From NCBI GenBank assembly GCA_045654645.1, contig JAZONR010000053.1:1-64000 (forward strand): a DNA stretch of 64,000 bases, given 5' to 3'. The notes under the pieces are model-generated. The model worked only from the letters and a program-made list of their open reading frames with translations. It was not told where the DNA came from and did not search any database. Origin of the DNA: HGM04593 sp045654645. Lineage in GTDB: Bacteria; Bacteroidota; Bacteroidia; Bacteroidales; Bacteroidaceae. Below, in pieces: positions 43,275 through 52,800 of this stretch. Numbering within the stretch: the stretch's first letter is position 1; every line of letters starts with the position of its first letter. Position numbers and translations under genes: made by a program.

Positions 43275-44031
43275 TTGTCACTTGTTCGCCCGTGAGGCCG
43301 TAACGGCGCTGACGGCTCTGATACTCATATATTGCCTTACAAAGTTCATTCTTGTCAAAATCGGGCCACAACACCTCGGAGAAATAGAACTCCGAATAGG
43401 CCATCTGCCACAACAGGAAGTTACTCAAACGCTGCTCCTTGCCGGTGCGTATGAGCAAATCGGGGTCGGGCATAAACGAAGTGGCCAGCTCGCTGTCGAT
43501 AGTTGCATCGCTTATATTCTCCACATCAAGAGAGCCCTCTTTCACCTTTGCAGCTATTGAACGCACAGCCTCGGTAATCTCCCATTTAGATGAATAACTG
43601 AGCGCAAGCACCAGCGTCATTGCATCATTCTTTGCAGTGCGCTCGCTGCAGCCGTTAAGGCGCTCACGCACATCATCGGGCAGTTTACTCAAGTCTCCTA
43701 TTACGCGGAAAGCCACATTATGCTTCACAAACAACTCCTCCTCAACCGACTCGAACAGCAGCACCATCAGCGCAGCCACCTCGGCCACGGGACGTTTCCA
43801 GTTCTCGGTTGAAAAAGTGTAGAGTGTGAGATACTTAACACCCAACTTCAAAGCATCCTCAACAAGCTTGCGCACTGCCACGGCGCCGGCCTGATGCCCC
43901 TCGTGGCGCTCCTTTCCACGCTGCTGCGCCCAACGTCCATTGCCATCCATAATGATTGCAATATGCTTGGGAACGCGCTCCATATCTATTTTTTCAATAT
44001 AGTCCATTGCCATATTCTCTAATTGTTGCAT
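43255..44031 (-). CDS. uppS: Undecaprenyl diphosphate synthase (cis-isoprenyl transferase)
   Basis: Makes the C55 lipid carrier for peptidoglycan and surface glycans. The 258-residue enzyme has IAIIMDGNGRWAQQRG (catalytic Asp, about 24-39), GHQAGA, LYTFSTENWKRP and LLIRTGKEQRLSNFLLWQMAYSEFYF. The first ATG (44031) lies inside the end of the preceding gene; ATG at 44013 is another option, so the start may be six residues later. The overlaps on both sides indicate coupled translation with the DUF6089 gene and bamA. Confidence 0.95.
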   Translation of the reverse strand: MQQLENMAMDYIEKIDMERVPKHIAIIMDGNGRWAQQRGKERHEGHQAGAVAVRKLVEDALKLGVKYLTLYTFSTENWKRPVAEVAALMVLLFESVEEELFVKHNVAFRVIGDLSKLPDDVRERLNGCSERTAKNDAMTLVLALSYSSKWEITEAVRSIAAKVKEGSLDVENISDATIDSELATSFMPDPDLLIRTGKEQRLSNFLLWQMAYSEFYFSEVLWPDFDKNELCKAIYEYQSRQRRYGLTGEQVTNEEKAE

Positions 44032-44720
44032 TTCCTGTATTTTGGCGATAGGTCGTATGTCAGCGAAAACGACAAAAACGAGTAACTATCTTTGTTTTTC
44101 ATAAATCCGCTCTCAATGCCATAGGGGTCGTTGAGCGACAACTGCCCCTCATTCACCACATCCAGATTGTCGCTGAATGTAAAGCGATATGAGATTTCGC
44201 AGCCCAAGTTCAGGCGAGGCGCCACTTTAAACTTAAGCCCCACCCCCAACGGTATGTTTGCCGTTACAACGTGCTTTGCCGGTGCCGGGGCATACACAAC
44301 TCCTGCACCCGCAAATATGTAGGGCACCAAGCGTCTCGTACCCTTGTATCCCTCACCATTGCCATAGGCAAAAAAGTGCAGTTCATACTGTGCACCCAGT
44401 TCAAGCAATGTGCGCGAAAAATCAGTATCCCCACCGGGAAAACTGTTTTCCCCACCAACAGTGCTACCCGATATTCGGGCAACGGAAAGATTGCTCTTCA
44501 CCGCCATTCGGGGATTTATGTTGTAGCGCCAAATGGCACCGCCCATAATATTCACATTGTTGAACGGCGAACTGTAGTTTGCATCGCCATAGTAGCTGCT
44601 TCCACCAACCATAGCTCCAAGTTCATAGCGATATTCAAGCTCTTCGGCACGCACACCGGCAACAAGGAGCAACATCATTGCACCAACAACCATTCTGCGC
44701 ACAAGGAGAGCCTTTTCCAT
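44019..44720 (-). CDS. DUF6089-type outer-membrane beta-barrel protein
   Basis: A 233-residue exported protein with a signal peptide (MEKALLVRRMVVGAMMLLLVAGVRA) and an eight-strand-barrel-like pattern of alternating residues (YELGAMVGGSSYYGDANY, LELGAQYELHFFAYG, VPYIFAGAGVVYAP, LGVGLKFKVAPRLNLGCEIS, FLSFSLTYDLSP). The frame is open upstream, but ATG at 44720 overlaps the previous stop as TGATG and is followed by a clean signal peptide. Homologues stand next to uppS-bamA in Bacteroides. Function unknown, probably a small surface porin-like protein. Confidence 0.85.
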   Translation of the reverse strand: MEKALLVRRMVVGAMMLLLVAGVRAEELEYRYELGAMVGGSSYYGDANYSSPFNNVNIMGGAIWRYNINPRMAVKSNLSVARISGSTVGGENSFPGGDTDFSRTLLELGAQYELHFFAYGNGEGYKGTRRLVPYIFAGAGVVYAPAPAKHVVTANIPLGVGLKFKVAPRLNLGCEISYRFTFSDNLDVVNEGQLSLNDPYGIESGFMKNKDSYSFLSFSLTYDLSPKYRKCNN

Positions 44721-46054
44721 CACTTTGCAAAACCAAGACGATTCAAAATACCTTTCCAAACAGCAGGCTTGCTGCCGGCAGTTACCATCCACATCACATT
44801 ATTGCTGTCTACAGTTACCACAAAAGGCTGCTTCATTCCAATCAATGCTTTGGGCAAACGCTGGTAAAAATCTTCAGGTTCCTTCCAAGTTATTCCGTTA
44901 TCCCTTGAAATGTAGAACGACTTAAAATCGCCGCCCATAGCATAAAGGAAATTATCATAACGCACCACCGACAATCCCTCAAGCGCAGGGCAAGGGAAGG
45001 GGTTACCCTCGTTATCAAATTTGGACCATCCGTTCTCGGTAGATAGTTTGCTCCACACCACCGGAGCTTTGTCCATTGCTGCAGTGGTGTATCCCACCAA
45101 CATATAGCGCACAAAGTTACTGTTATGACTTAGCGTGTATGATGCTATTGAAACATCGTATAGCGGAAAACCGGCAGGAACATCACCTACAGCAGTGAAT
45201 GAAACACCATCAATTGTGCTCAGAAGTTTATCTGCTGTTGCCACCAGCATCTCGCCACTTTCATCCGATGCTGCAACAATAGCAAGCAGTCCATCGGCCG
45301 CATAAGCAGGCTCCCAGTTTACAGCATCTGCCGACCTGTAAAGACCATCGCCGGCAACCACAAATAACGAGCCGTTAAAAGAGTGAACAGTTGAGAGATT
45401 TACAGCAGAGGGGAGCCCAACCAAAGAGTGCACACTCCACGCCGGCTCACCGGCAAGAGACGACATAGCAACCGAAAGCTGCCCACCGACATTCCCAAAG
45501 ACGCACATTGCGCCATCAAACTCCACCGCACGCGATGGGGATGATACTTCAGGCGCCTCATAGTCATCCCACACCATCAAGTTCGGGTCTACCCGATGCA
45601 CATTCACAGTAACGGTATAATCTCTCACATAGTTACCATCGGCCGATGTTACACGCATCTTACGTGGATAAGAGAAATCCAAAGAGTCGGTCTCAGAGAA
45701 GAACTCATAGCTATCGAGGCTATCCACATAGAGTTTTGCATAACCCGACAAAGAGGTTTTTATCACAAGCTTATCAAGGTTTGTTGCGTAGGGAAGCGAA
45801 TCCACATTGAACACCTCGCCGCTCATCTGATTGATAGTAAAGGGAAAAGAGCTTCCTGCTATTGTCCTTGCAACAAGGGTATCCTCACCGGCTGAAGTGA
45901 AAGAGGGATACTCTGACCTTATGTTGCCGATTTTGAAAGAATGAAGCACCGCATAGGGCGAGAGAACAGCATTCTCTTTCTCATCGACGCCGCACGAATG
46001 GGTGGCCAGCAACAGAACTGCCGAAACCAAATATAATGCCAATTTCTTTTTCAT
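44720..46054 (-). CDS. DUF6242-type lipoprotein with beta-propeller-like domain
   Basis: A 444-residue protein with a lipoprotein signal (MKKKLALYLVSAVLLLATHSC). The N-terminal part (about 25-165) looks like a beta-sandwich with Ig-like features (AVLHSFKIGNI..., ending YTVTVNVHRVDP). The rest repeats segments such as SFNGSLFVVAGDGLYRSADAVNWEP, VVRYDNFLYAMGGDFKSFYISRDNGITWKEP, typical of BNR/Kelch-like propeller blades. It resembles DUF6242 proteins found beside uppS-bamA. An in-frame ATG eight codons upstream exists, but the signal peptide fits ATG at 46054. Coupled to the next gene by TGATG. Confidence 0.85.
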   Translation of the reverse strand: MKKKLALYLVSAVLLLATHSCGVDEKENAVLSPYAVLHSFKIGNIRSEYPSFTSAGEDTLVARTIAGSSFPFTINQMSGEVFNVDSLPYATNLDKLVIKTSLSGYAKLYVDSLDSYEFFSETDSLDFSYPRKMRVTSADGNYVRDYTVTVNVHRVDPNLMVWDDYEAPEVSSPSRAVEFDGAMCVFGNVGGQLSVAMSSLAGEPAWSVHSLVGLPSAVNLSTVHSFNGSLFVVAGDGLYRSADAVNWEPAYAADGLLAIVAASDESGEMLVATADKLLSTIDGVSFTAVGDVPAGFPLYDVSIASYTLSHNSNFVRYMLVGYTTAAMDKAPVVWSKLSTENGWSKFDNEGNPFPCPALEGLSVVRYDNFLYAMGGDFKSFYISRDNGITWKEPEDFYQRLPKALIGMKQPFVVTVDSNNVMWMVTAGSKPAVWKGILNRLGFAK

Positions 46055-46082
46055 ACTTGAAGTGCACTTTACGTTCAATTTG

Positions 46083-46090
46083 CAAAATTA
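46083..46090 (-). promoter_or_regulatory. -7 box upstream of the DUF6242-uppS-bamA series
   Basis: Minus-strand TAATTTTG about 29 bases before the ATG at 46054. A clear -33 box is not seen. Confidence 0.5.
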
Positions 46091-46147
46091 GCAACATTTT
46101 TCGGTTTCTACGCTATTTGGCCCTATATTTATAATATTTTAAAATAA

Positions 46148-47221
46148 TTAATGAGATTTTTGCCTGCGATAAAAGAACACTTCGTTACCGGAGAGCTGTT
46201 GTTTCCCGCACTCCAAACCTTCGGGGAGCGCAGGCGCTGCCACACCATCGCCAAGCACAAGCGAAGGATTAACCTCAACACGAGCATCATCCCACAGCGC
46301 GGCATTGATAAAGGACTGAAGGGTTGTTGCCCCACCCTCAACAAGCATACTGTTCACCCCAATGCCGCCAAGATGGTCTAAAATCTGAGGCAACACATCG
46401 CTGTCAAAATCAAGTTCCACCTGCTTCACATTATCGCCATATTTACCCTCCACGGCACGCGCTGTGTACACAATCGTGGGCTGCTGCCCGTCGAACAGAG
46501 CCAAGGCCGGCGAAAGCGTTGCCTTTCCGTCAATAACAAGACGCAGCGGTGCGCGCCCTGCCCAATGGCGTATATTGAGCGAAGGATTGTCAAGAAGCGC
46601 AGTGTGGCGCCCCACCATAATAGCATCGTGGCAGGCACGCAATTTGTGCACAGCAACCTGAGACACAGGCGTAGATATGCGCACCGCACTACCGCTGTCG
46701 CGCAGCAAATCAATATACCCATCGGCACTTTGCGCCCATTTCAGCGTAACTTTTGGGCGACGCGTCGCCTGAATTGTGAAGAACGCCTCATTGATGGCAT
46801 AACACTCATCACGGAGCACATCTGTAACAACCTCTATGCCGGCTGCCCTCATACGCTCTATGCCGGCACCCCCCACAAGAGGATTGGGATCCATAATGCC
46901 TATCACCACGCGAGGTATGCCGCAGGAGATTATGAGGTCGCAACAAGGGGGTGTCTTGCCATAATGCGAACAGGGCTCAAGAGAGACATAAATGGTTGAT
47001 TTGGCGAGCAAGGCTCTATTCTCGGGTGCCACCGAACGCACAGCATTCACCTCGGCGTGCGGTTCGCCGGCCCGTATGTGATAACCTTCTCCTATAATTT
47101 TCCCGGCACACACAATCACCGCGCCCACCATCGGATTGGGCGAGGTGCTTCCCGCACCGCATTTTGCAAGTTGCAAACAACGGCGCATATAAAGCTCATC
47201 TGTCGGCGAATATCTTTCCAT
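46148..47221 (-). CDS. ribD: Bifunctional riboflavin deaminase-reductase
   Basis: Second and third steps of riboflavin synthesis. Residues about 6-130 form the zinc-dependent cytidine-deaminase-like domain: HAEVNAV (about 50) and EPCSHYGKTPPCCDLI give the His/Cys/Cys zinc site. The C-terminal part (about 150-357) is the NADPH-dependent reductase with KVTLKWAQSADGYI and LVEGGATTLQSFI. The 357-residue length is normal. A TTG two codons upstream is less likely than ATG at 47221. No riboflavin neighbour is present and no FMN riboswitch was found upstream. Confidence 0.95.
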   Translation of the reverse strand: MERYSPTDELYMRRCLQLAKCGAGSTSPNPMVGAVIVCAGKIIGEGYHIRAGEPHAEVNAVRSVAPENRALLAKSTIYVSLEPCSHYGKTPPCCDLIISCGIPRVVIGIMDPNPLVGGAGIERMRAAGIEVVTDVLRDECYAINEAFFTIQATRRPKVTLKWAQSADGYIDLLRDSGSAVRISTPVSQVAVHKLRACHDAIMVGRHTALLDNPSLNIRHWAGRAPLRLVIDGKATLSPALALFDGQQPTIVYTARAVEGKYGDNVKQVELDFDSDVLPQILDHLGGIGVNSMLVEGGATTLQSFINAALWDDARVEVNPSLVLGDGVAAPALPEGLECGKQQLSGNEVFFYRRQKSH

Positions 47222-47307
47222 AAACAAAACAGCACTTTCTGTGTGCTAAGATAGCAACAAACGATATAAAAAACGTAAAAAGGCAGAAACTTTTTAACAG
47301 CCCCCTA

Positions 47308-48126
47308 CTATTCCTTTCGACGCAGAGTAACTACAACAACCTCGCTGGGAACACAGAAACGAACTTTTCGGCGAGAGGTACCCACCCCATTGGTGGTTAT
47401 CACCGTTACCCCTTGCGAGGTTTTGTTGCGCCCGCGCAAGAATTTGCTGCCATAGACCGAATTGCGCACTGGAGTGTAAATACCCAAAAGGCTCACTTGA
47501 CCGCCGTGCGTGTGCCCGGAGAGCACGAGGTCGGCAGTTGTGCCCGAGCGCTCGGCATAATCGGGTGTGTGGCACAGCAACAGGGTGAAGAGAGAGTCGG
47601 GCACCCACCCGGCCGGTTGCACACGGGTGGAGTCATAACTGAAGCTATCGGCTATGCCCACAAGGTATATTGCGGCATCGCCGCGCTCCACACGCACCGT
47701 GTCGTCGGCAAGCAGCACCACACCGTTGCGCCACATCGCATCGGCAACAAGCCCCGCATTGTTGCGCTCGTGGTTACCAAGGACTGCATATATTCCATCG
47801 GCTGTTTTAACCGATGAAATGGACGAAAACAGCTCATAGGCATCACCATCGGAGGCAATATAATCCCCGCCAAGAAGAAGCACATCGGGAGCTATTTGTT
47901 GAAGTTCATTCACCAATTCCGAGAGACGTTTCTCGGTGAAAAGGCTCTTATAATGAAGGTCGGAAATAAAAGCCACCCTGTAGCCGTCGAATTGTTCCGG
48001 CAATTGGGCGTGCTGCATTTCGTAGCGCTTGATGCGCCCCACCCCGTAGCCGCTGAGCGTTGCACAAGACGAAGTTAGCAGCATTGCTGCTGCCAACATA
48101 AACAATCTGCACACGCTCCCACTCAT
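47308..48126 (-). CDS. Calcineurin-type metallophosphoesterase lipoprotein
   Basis: A 272-residue protein of the YkuE/YaeI-like group. The leader ends in a lipobox (LLTSSC, Cys about 21). Metal-binding motifs are in order: ISDLHYKS, LLLGGDYI, LGNHERNN, LLCHTPDYAE and LSGHTHGGQVSL. YaeI-type enzymes can cleave UDP-2,3-diacylglucosamine, but most homologues are uncharacterised and this one looks periplasmic or membrane-anchored. It starts 3 bases after ispF. Confidence 0.88.
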   Translation of the reverse strand: MSGSVCRLFMLAAAMLLTSSCATLSGYGVGRIKRYEMQHAQLPEQFDGYRVAFISDLHYKSLFTEKRLSELVNELQQIAPDVLLLGGDYIASDGDAYELFSSISSVKTADGIYAVLGNHERNNAGLVADAMWRNGVVLLADDTVRVERGDAAIYLVGIADSFSYDSTRVQPAGWVPDSLFTLLLCHTPDYAERSGTTADLVLSGHTHGGQVSLLGIYTPVRNSVYGSKFLRGRNKTSQGVTVITTNGVGTSRRKVRFCVPSEVVVVTLRRKE

Positions 48127-48129
48127 AGG

Positions 48130-48603
48130 TTATTTACAGATAAGCACCGTTGCATAGGCCGTAATACCCTCTTTGCGCCCCTCAAAGCCCAACTTCTCCG
48201 TTGTAGTAGCTTTTATGGAGATATCATCGGGGGAAATGCCAAGAACGCCGGCCATAACCTGCTGCATTGCAGGAATATGTGGATTCAGCTTAGGCGCTTG
48301 AGCAGCCACTGTAGCATCTATGTTCCCAATAGTGTAGCCCTTCTCCTTGAGCATATCGCCGGTGCGGCGTAACAAAATTTTACTATCAATATTGAGAAAC
48401 TCATCGGAATTATCAGGGAACTGATAACCAATGTCGCGCAAATTGGCAGCCCCAAGAAGAGCATCGCATATAGCGTGTATGAGCACATCGGCATCGGAAT
48501 GCCCGGCAAGTCCTTGTTCATAAGGGATTTTAATGCCACCTATCCAAAGGTCGCGGTTATCAACGAATTTATGCACATCTATGCCAAAACCCACACGTAT
48601 CAT
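48130..48603 (-). CDS. ispF: 2-C-methyl-D-erythritol 2,4-cyclodiphosphate synthase
   Basis: Cyclises CDP-methylerythritol phosphate in the MEP isoprenoid pathway. The 157-residue trimer-forming enzyme begins IRVGFGIDVHKF with the zinc-site Asp/His and continues AGHSDADVLIHAICDALLGAANLRDIG; KATTTEKLGFEGRKEGI closes the active site. Start is taken at ATG 48603; a TTG two codons upstream is less likely. Its placement behind porV is typical for Bacteroidales. Confidence 0.96.
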   Translation of the reverse strand: MIRVGFGIDVHKFVDNRDLWIGGIKIPYEQGLAGHSDADVLIHAICDALLGAANLRDIGYQFPDNSDEFLNIDSKILLRRTGDMLKEKGYTIGNIDATVAAQAPKLNPHIPAMQQVMAGVLGISPDDISIKATTTEKLGFEGRKEGITAYATVLICK

Positions 48604-48625
48604 AGGCAAATATTTAATTTGGTGT

Positions 48626-49810
48626 TCAACGTCTGAAAAGCTCCTTCAAGCCATCCATATCAAATGAGAGAGAGAAACGCAATGTCTGGTCGAGAGGGTT
48701 GCTCTGCGCCGTGGAGATAAGATATGCCGCATCGAGCGAGAATACACTCATTCTGAAACCGGCACCCACTGTAAAGTATTTTCTGTTACCCTTATACTCA
48801 TTCTCATAGTGATAACCGCCACGAAGCGAGAACTGTTGGTTATAGCAATACTCTATACCCACACCGCCATAAATCTCCTTTACCTCCTCGTTGAAGCCAC
48901 CGGGAGCATCGGCAAACGACTTGAAGATACCGGTAATGGGCGAAATATCATTATATCCCTCACTGTCGAGCCAGGTCTGATACTCGGAGTAGTAGGAGTT
49001 ATCACCGTCCTCATAGCCACTATCCTCAAGGAACTGCTGATATGAGGGCTTGGTGGGCACCATAAGCTTGTTCACATCAACGCTCACCGAGAAGGTGTTA
49101 TACTCGTTGATTGGGATTAACAACGAAGCACCCAAACGCAAGTTGGTGGGAATGAACTCATTGGTGGCGCCATCGTCATAGGAAATCTTGGTACCGATAT
49201 TTGAGGCATTGAGACCAAGACCCAGCAAACACTCGTGGCTACCTATCATAAAATAGTTGTTGTAGTAGAGAGCAATATCTGCGGCAAATGCATTTCCGGC
49301 CGACATATCCTCTTCATAGTTATATTGCAAATCACTGTGTATGTAGCGCAAGGCAATGGCTGCAGAGAAGGTCTCGGAGAGCATACGGGAATAGGCAACA
49401 TCGAGAGCCATTTCATAGGGTTTTATAGTCATCTCATTCTCTACAAACACCTCGCCCAGCGAGAAATAGGTCAATGAAGCGCTCACAGCCGAGTAGTCGC
49501 CTATGCGGTAGAAACCGGCAAGGTTCACAAGGTCAATATCGCTAACCAACTGACGCAGCCAGGGTGTGTAGGACATTGACACACCTGCACGCGCAATGTT
49601 AAACGGGTATTTTGCAGGGTTCCAATACTGTGAATTGGCATCGGGCTCTGTTGCCACACCCACATCACCAAGCGCACCGGCACGTGCATCGGGAGCAATA
49701 GAAAGCGAAGTAACACCGGTGTACACAGGATTAAACTGCTCTTTCTGTGCAAAAACAGGAAGCACCATAGCCGCAATCAGCAAAGTTATCAATAGTCTCT
49801 TTTTCATCAT
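48626..49810 (-). CDS. porV: Type IX secretion system outer-membrane protein PorV
   Basis: A FadL-like beta-barrel that collects T9SS cargo at the outer membrane and shuttles it to the attachment complex. The 394-residue precursor has a signal peptide (about 1-21, VFAQ) and the PorV opening NPVYTGVTSLSIAPDARAGALGDVGVATEPDANSQYWNPAKY. The end SFDMDGLKELF RR is barrel-like. A Tyr/Ser/Asp-rich loop (SGYEDGDNSYYSEYQ, about 265-280) interrupts the barrel. Encoded directly after porU, its functional partner. Confidence 0.95.
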   Translation of the reverse strand: MMKKRLLITLLIAAMVLPVFAQKEQFNPVYTGVTSLSIAPDARAGALGDVGVATEPDANSQYWNPAKYPFNIARAGVSMSYTPWLRQLVSDIDLVNLAGFYRIGDYSAVSASLTYFSLGEVFVENEMTIKPYEMALDVAYSRMLSETFSAAIALRYIHSDLQYNYEEDMSAGNAFAADIALYYNNYFMIGSHECLLGLGLNASNIGTKISYDDGATNEFIPTNLRLGASLLIPINEYNTFSVSVDVNKLMVPTKPSYQQFLEDSGYEDGDNSYYSEYQTWLDSEGYNDISPITGIFKSFADAPGGFNEEVKEIYGGVGIEYCYNQQFSLRGGYHYENEYKGNRKYFTVGAGFRMSVFSLDAAYLISTAQSNPLDQTLRFSLSFDMDGLKELFRR

Positions 49811-49880
49811 ACTTTTTTAGTGTTTGTCGGTAGCAGAAGAGTACTCTAAAGCCACGCACATTATATAACTTATTTTTGTT

Positions 49881-52800
49881 CTATTTATTGTTTACCACAA
49901 CTATTTTCACCGTTTTTGTGGTAGACTCCTCATCGCCCGAGGCAAGGCTCGCCCTCACAAGATAGACTCCCACAGGGAGCGATGCATCATCCCAGCGACA
50001 ACTATATGTGAAGCCGTCGCACACAGCGCGCTCGTTTTTACTCCACAGCACCTGCCCCTGGAAGTTGAACACCTCCACTGTAACATCAATCTCGCTTTGC
50101 GGGCGGTCGTGGGAGAGCACAATCTCCACCGGTTGCCCTGCAAGCGCAGGGGAAGGATTAACCTTCAAGTCCAACACATCGGGCGCCAACGACGGCACCA
50201 CATAGAAGGTTATCTCGGCTGTGGATGAGTTGTTATAGAGGTCCCAAGCACGCAACATCAGTTTGTGCTCGCCGGCCGGGAGGGCGTTCAACGGCATAAC
50301 TATTGTTCCGCGAGTGTAATCACCCACCGACGGCACATAGGCGCTGTTAAGATTGTAGGTGTGATGCGGGCTGTTATCGACAATAGCCGTAATATCGTGC
50401 CCAATGCCCGAGCCTATGGTATTTATTCCGTTTTCATCGTAGAGTTCCACCCACAGACAAGGCGTTGCATTCACCTCATCGCCATCGGCAAAAGAGGGTG
50501 TATTAAGATAGAGCTTTATCTCGGGGCCGCAGCTATCATTCTGCACACTATCGGCAGTTCCTCCAACGGTAAAGTTATTAAAACTGCCTTGTGCCGAGAG
50601 CACCAGACCGCTATCCACAGCAAAGAGATTGAGCATTCCGCGCCCATTGCTGTAGTTAATATCCATTGGCACCGGCATTGTTATTGAGAAACGGCCGCAA
50701 CGCACCGAGTCGCTACCCGAAAAGAGCGTTTTGGTATATGCAGTGTAGGTGTGGCTGCCAAGCCCTGTATTGTCGCGTGTGTTCACGGTCTCTGCGCTGT
50801 CGAACAAGGTAGAATGAAGCACGCCGGTAAAGTTCTCGGCAACAGCGCCGTCTTTTGCCACCACGCACCCTTCAACATTCAGCAATGAGCCTGCTGCCAC
50901 ATTCTGCACCGTTGAAGCATCGGCGCCATTCACCTTCTCCACCAAAAAACGATATTGAGGATATTTGAGCCTCAAAGCCGGGTCGCCAAGCAGCACATAC
51001 TGCAGTTTGTTCTCGCTGTAGTCGGTGCCATACGATATTACATTGCATTTTGCACGTCGCACAGCATCTCCCACAGCCACAATCCCGCCGCTATTCACAG
51101 GAGACATCAGCAGTTTGGAGAACTCTTTGTTTATTACAGAGTTATAGGACTGCATCACGGTGCGTGTGGTTGTGAAAAGACCTATCGCAGCACCTTGGGG
51201 GTTCAAAAGAGCAGCCTCGGCAAGTGAGTTATCGCCTTTGTCAAAGGGACCAATATCGCACGACGCTGTAACCCAGAAAGGCAGGTGCGAAGAGCTCAGC
51301 GCAGACATATCAGATGCCTTCCACACCATTTCGTGCGAGAGGAGATTGCTGCTTCCGTGCCCCGAATAGTTCACTATCAGCGCACCATCGGCCAGACGTC
51401 GGTAAATATCCTTGGTAACAGCGGGATAGCGCTTTCCTGCAGCCGATTTTTCTATCGGGTAATTATCCCAATAGACACGGTCCACAATGTACGACGGATA
51501 GTGCTGTTCAAAGATTGCTGCAATGCTGTCGGCATCCATCATATGCTGGTTGGGCATACTATCATCGCCATCATCGGCAAGCAGCAGCACCACATTCTGC
51601 CATTTCCCGGCATTCTCGTTCTGCATATAGGCAATGATTTTATCCACCACCGCGTTGGCCTCGGCCACCGACTGCACCGGTATGCGCCCCACTCCAACAT
51701 CCACCTTGTCGCTCAAATGACTGGCGCCCTCGCCATCATCAAGGTAGCCGGCATAGTCCTCAAGCACATAGGAGCGTATGGCATCGACCGAATTTTGGGA
51801 CTCATAGCACAACAACAACTCATCCTGGCTGCGCCCTTTCGCCGTTATAAGCCTGTTGTCGAACCAGGAATCGCCCATCAGCAACAGATATTTTGGAGCA
51901 TCATCGGCACCTTCGGCACGGTCATAGAGCATTTTCATAAGCCTACGATAGGCAGTAACATCGGGAGTGCCCGATGAGAACTCATTATAGACCTGCTGTG
52001 CAGTAACCACAGCCACCGACAAGCCATCCATTGCGCGATGAGCTTGTGCAAGACGCTCGGCCGCCGGCAGAAAAGCCCCGTTTGAGGGCACAATAATCAC
52101 CATATCCGTCTGTCCCAGAGCGTGCAGATTTTGATTGGGCACATTCCCTGCCACAGCAACCGATGGAAAGGCCCCCTTCACATCAACCGCCACCAGACGG
52201 CTATTGCGACCGGCCGGAGCCGCAACCGAATAGGTGCTGCCAACAAGTTCGCCTTTCAGCTCCTTTATTTCAACAGGCGAGGAGACATCCCACACCTTTG
52301 TGTTCTTGTTGCAACCGGCAATGCCATATATCACATTCCCGCCCGAATAACTGCCGCGAAAAAGAGTTGAGGAACCGCGCAGTGCAAGCGAGCAGGGGTA
52401 GCTGACACGCAAGAAATCGAGAAATCCCGTTACCGAGTTATCATTGGTCTTGTGAACAAGCACCAAATTAAGTGCTTCGCTTACACCCCCTTTGATTTTA
52501 AAGCTGTTTTCCACAATCTTGCCAAGCTCGCCACCGACAGCGCGCCCCACCGAGAGTGTGCCAATCTGCTTTTCATCATTGAGGATAAACACGTTGCTCA
52601 TTGCCGTTCCGTTTGTGGCAAACGACACATCGATGATGGCTTCACCGGGAACAGCCCCTTTGGTATTGAGGTAATATGTTCCGGTACGTGTATTCGAATA
52701 GTCATACCCATCGACAAGCACACGACCATAGTCGCACAGGCTCTTCTCCTCTTTCTCGTAAAGAGCAACATTGGTAAATGTCGTTACAGTATCTTGCAGG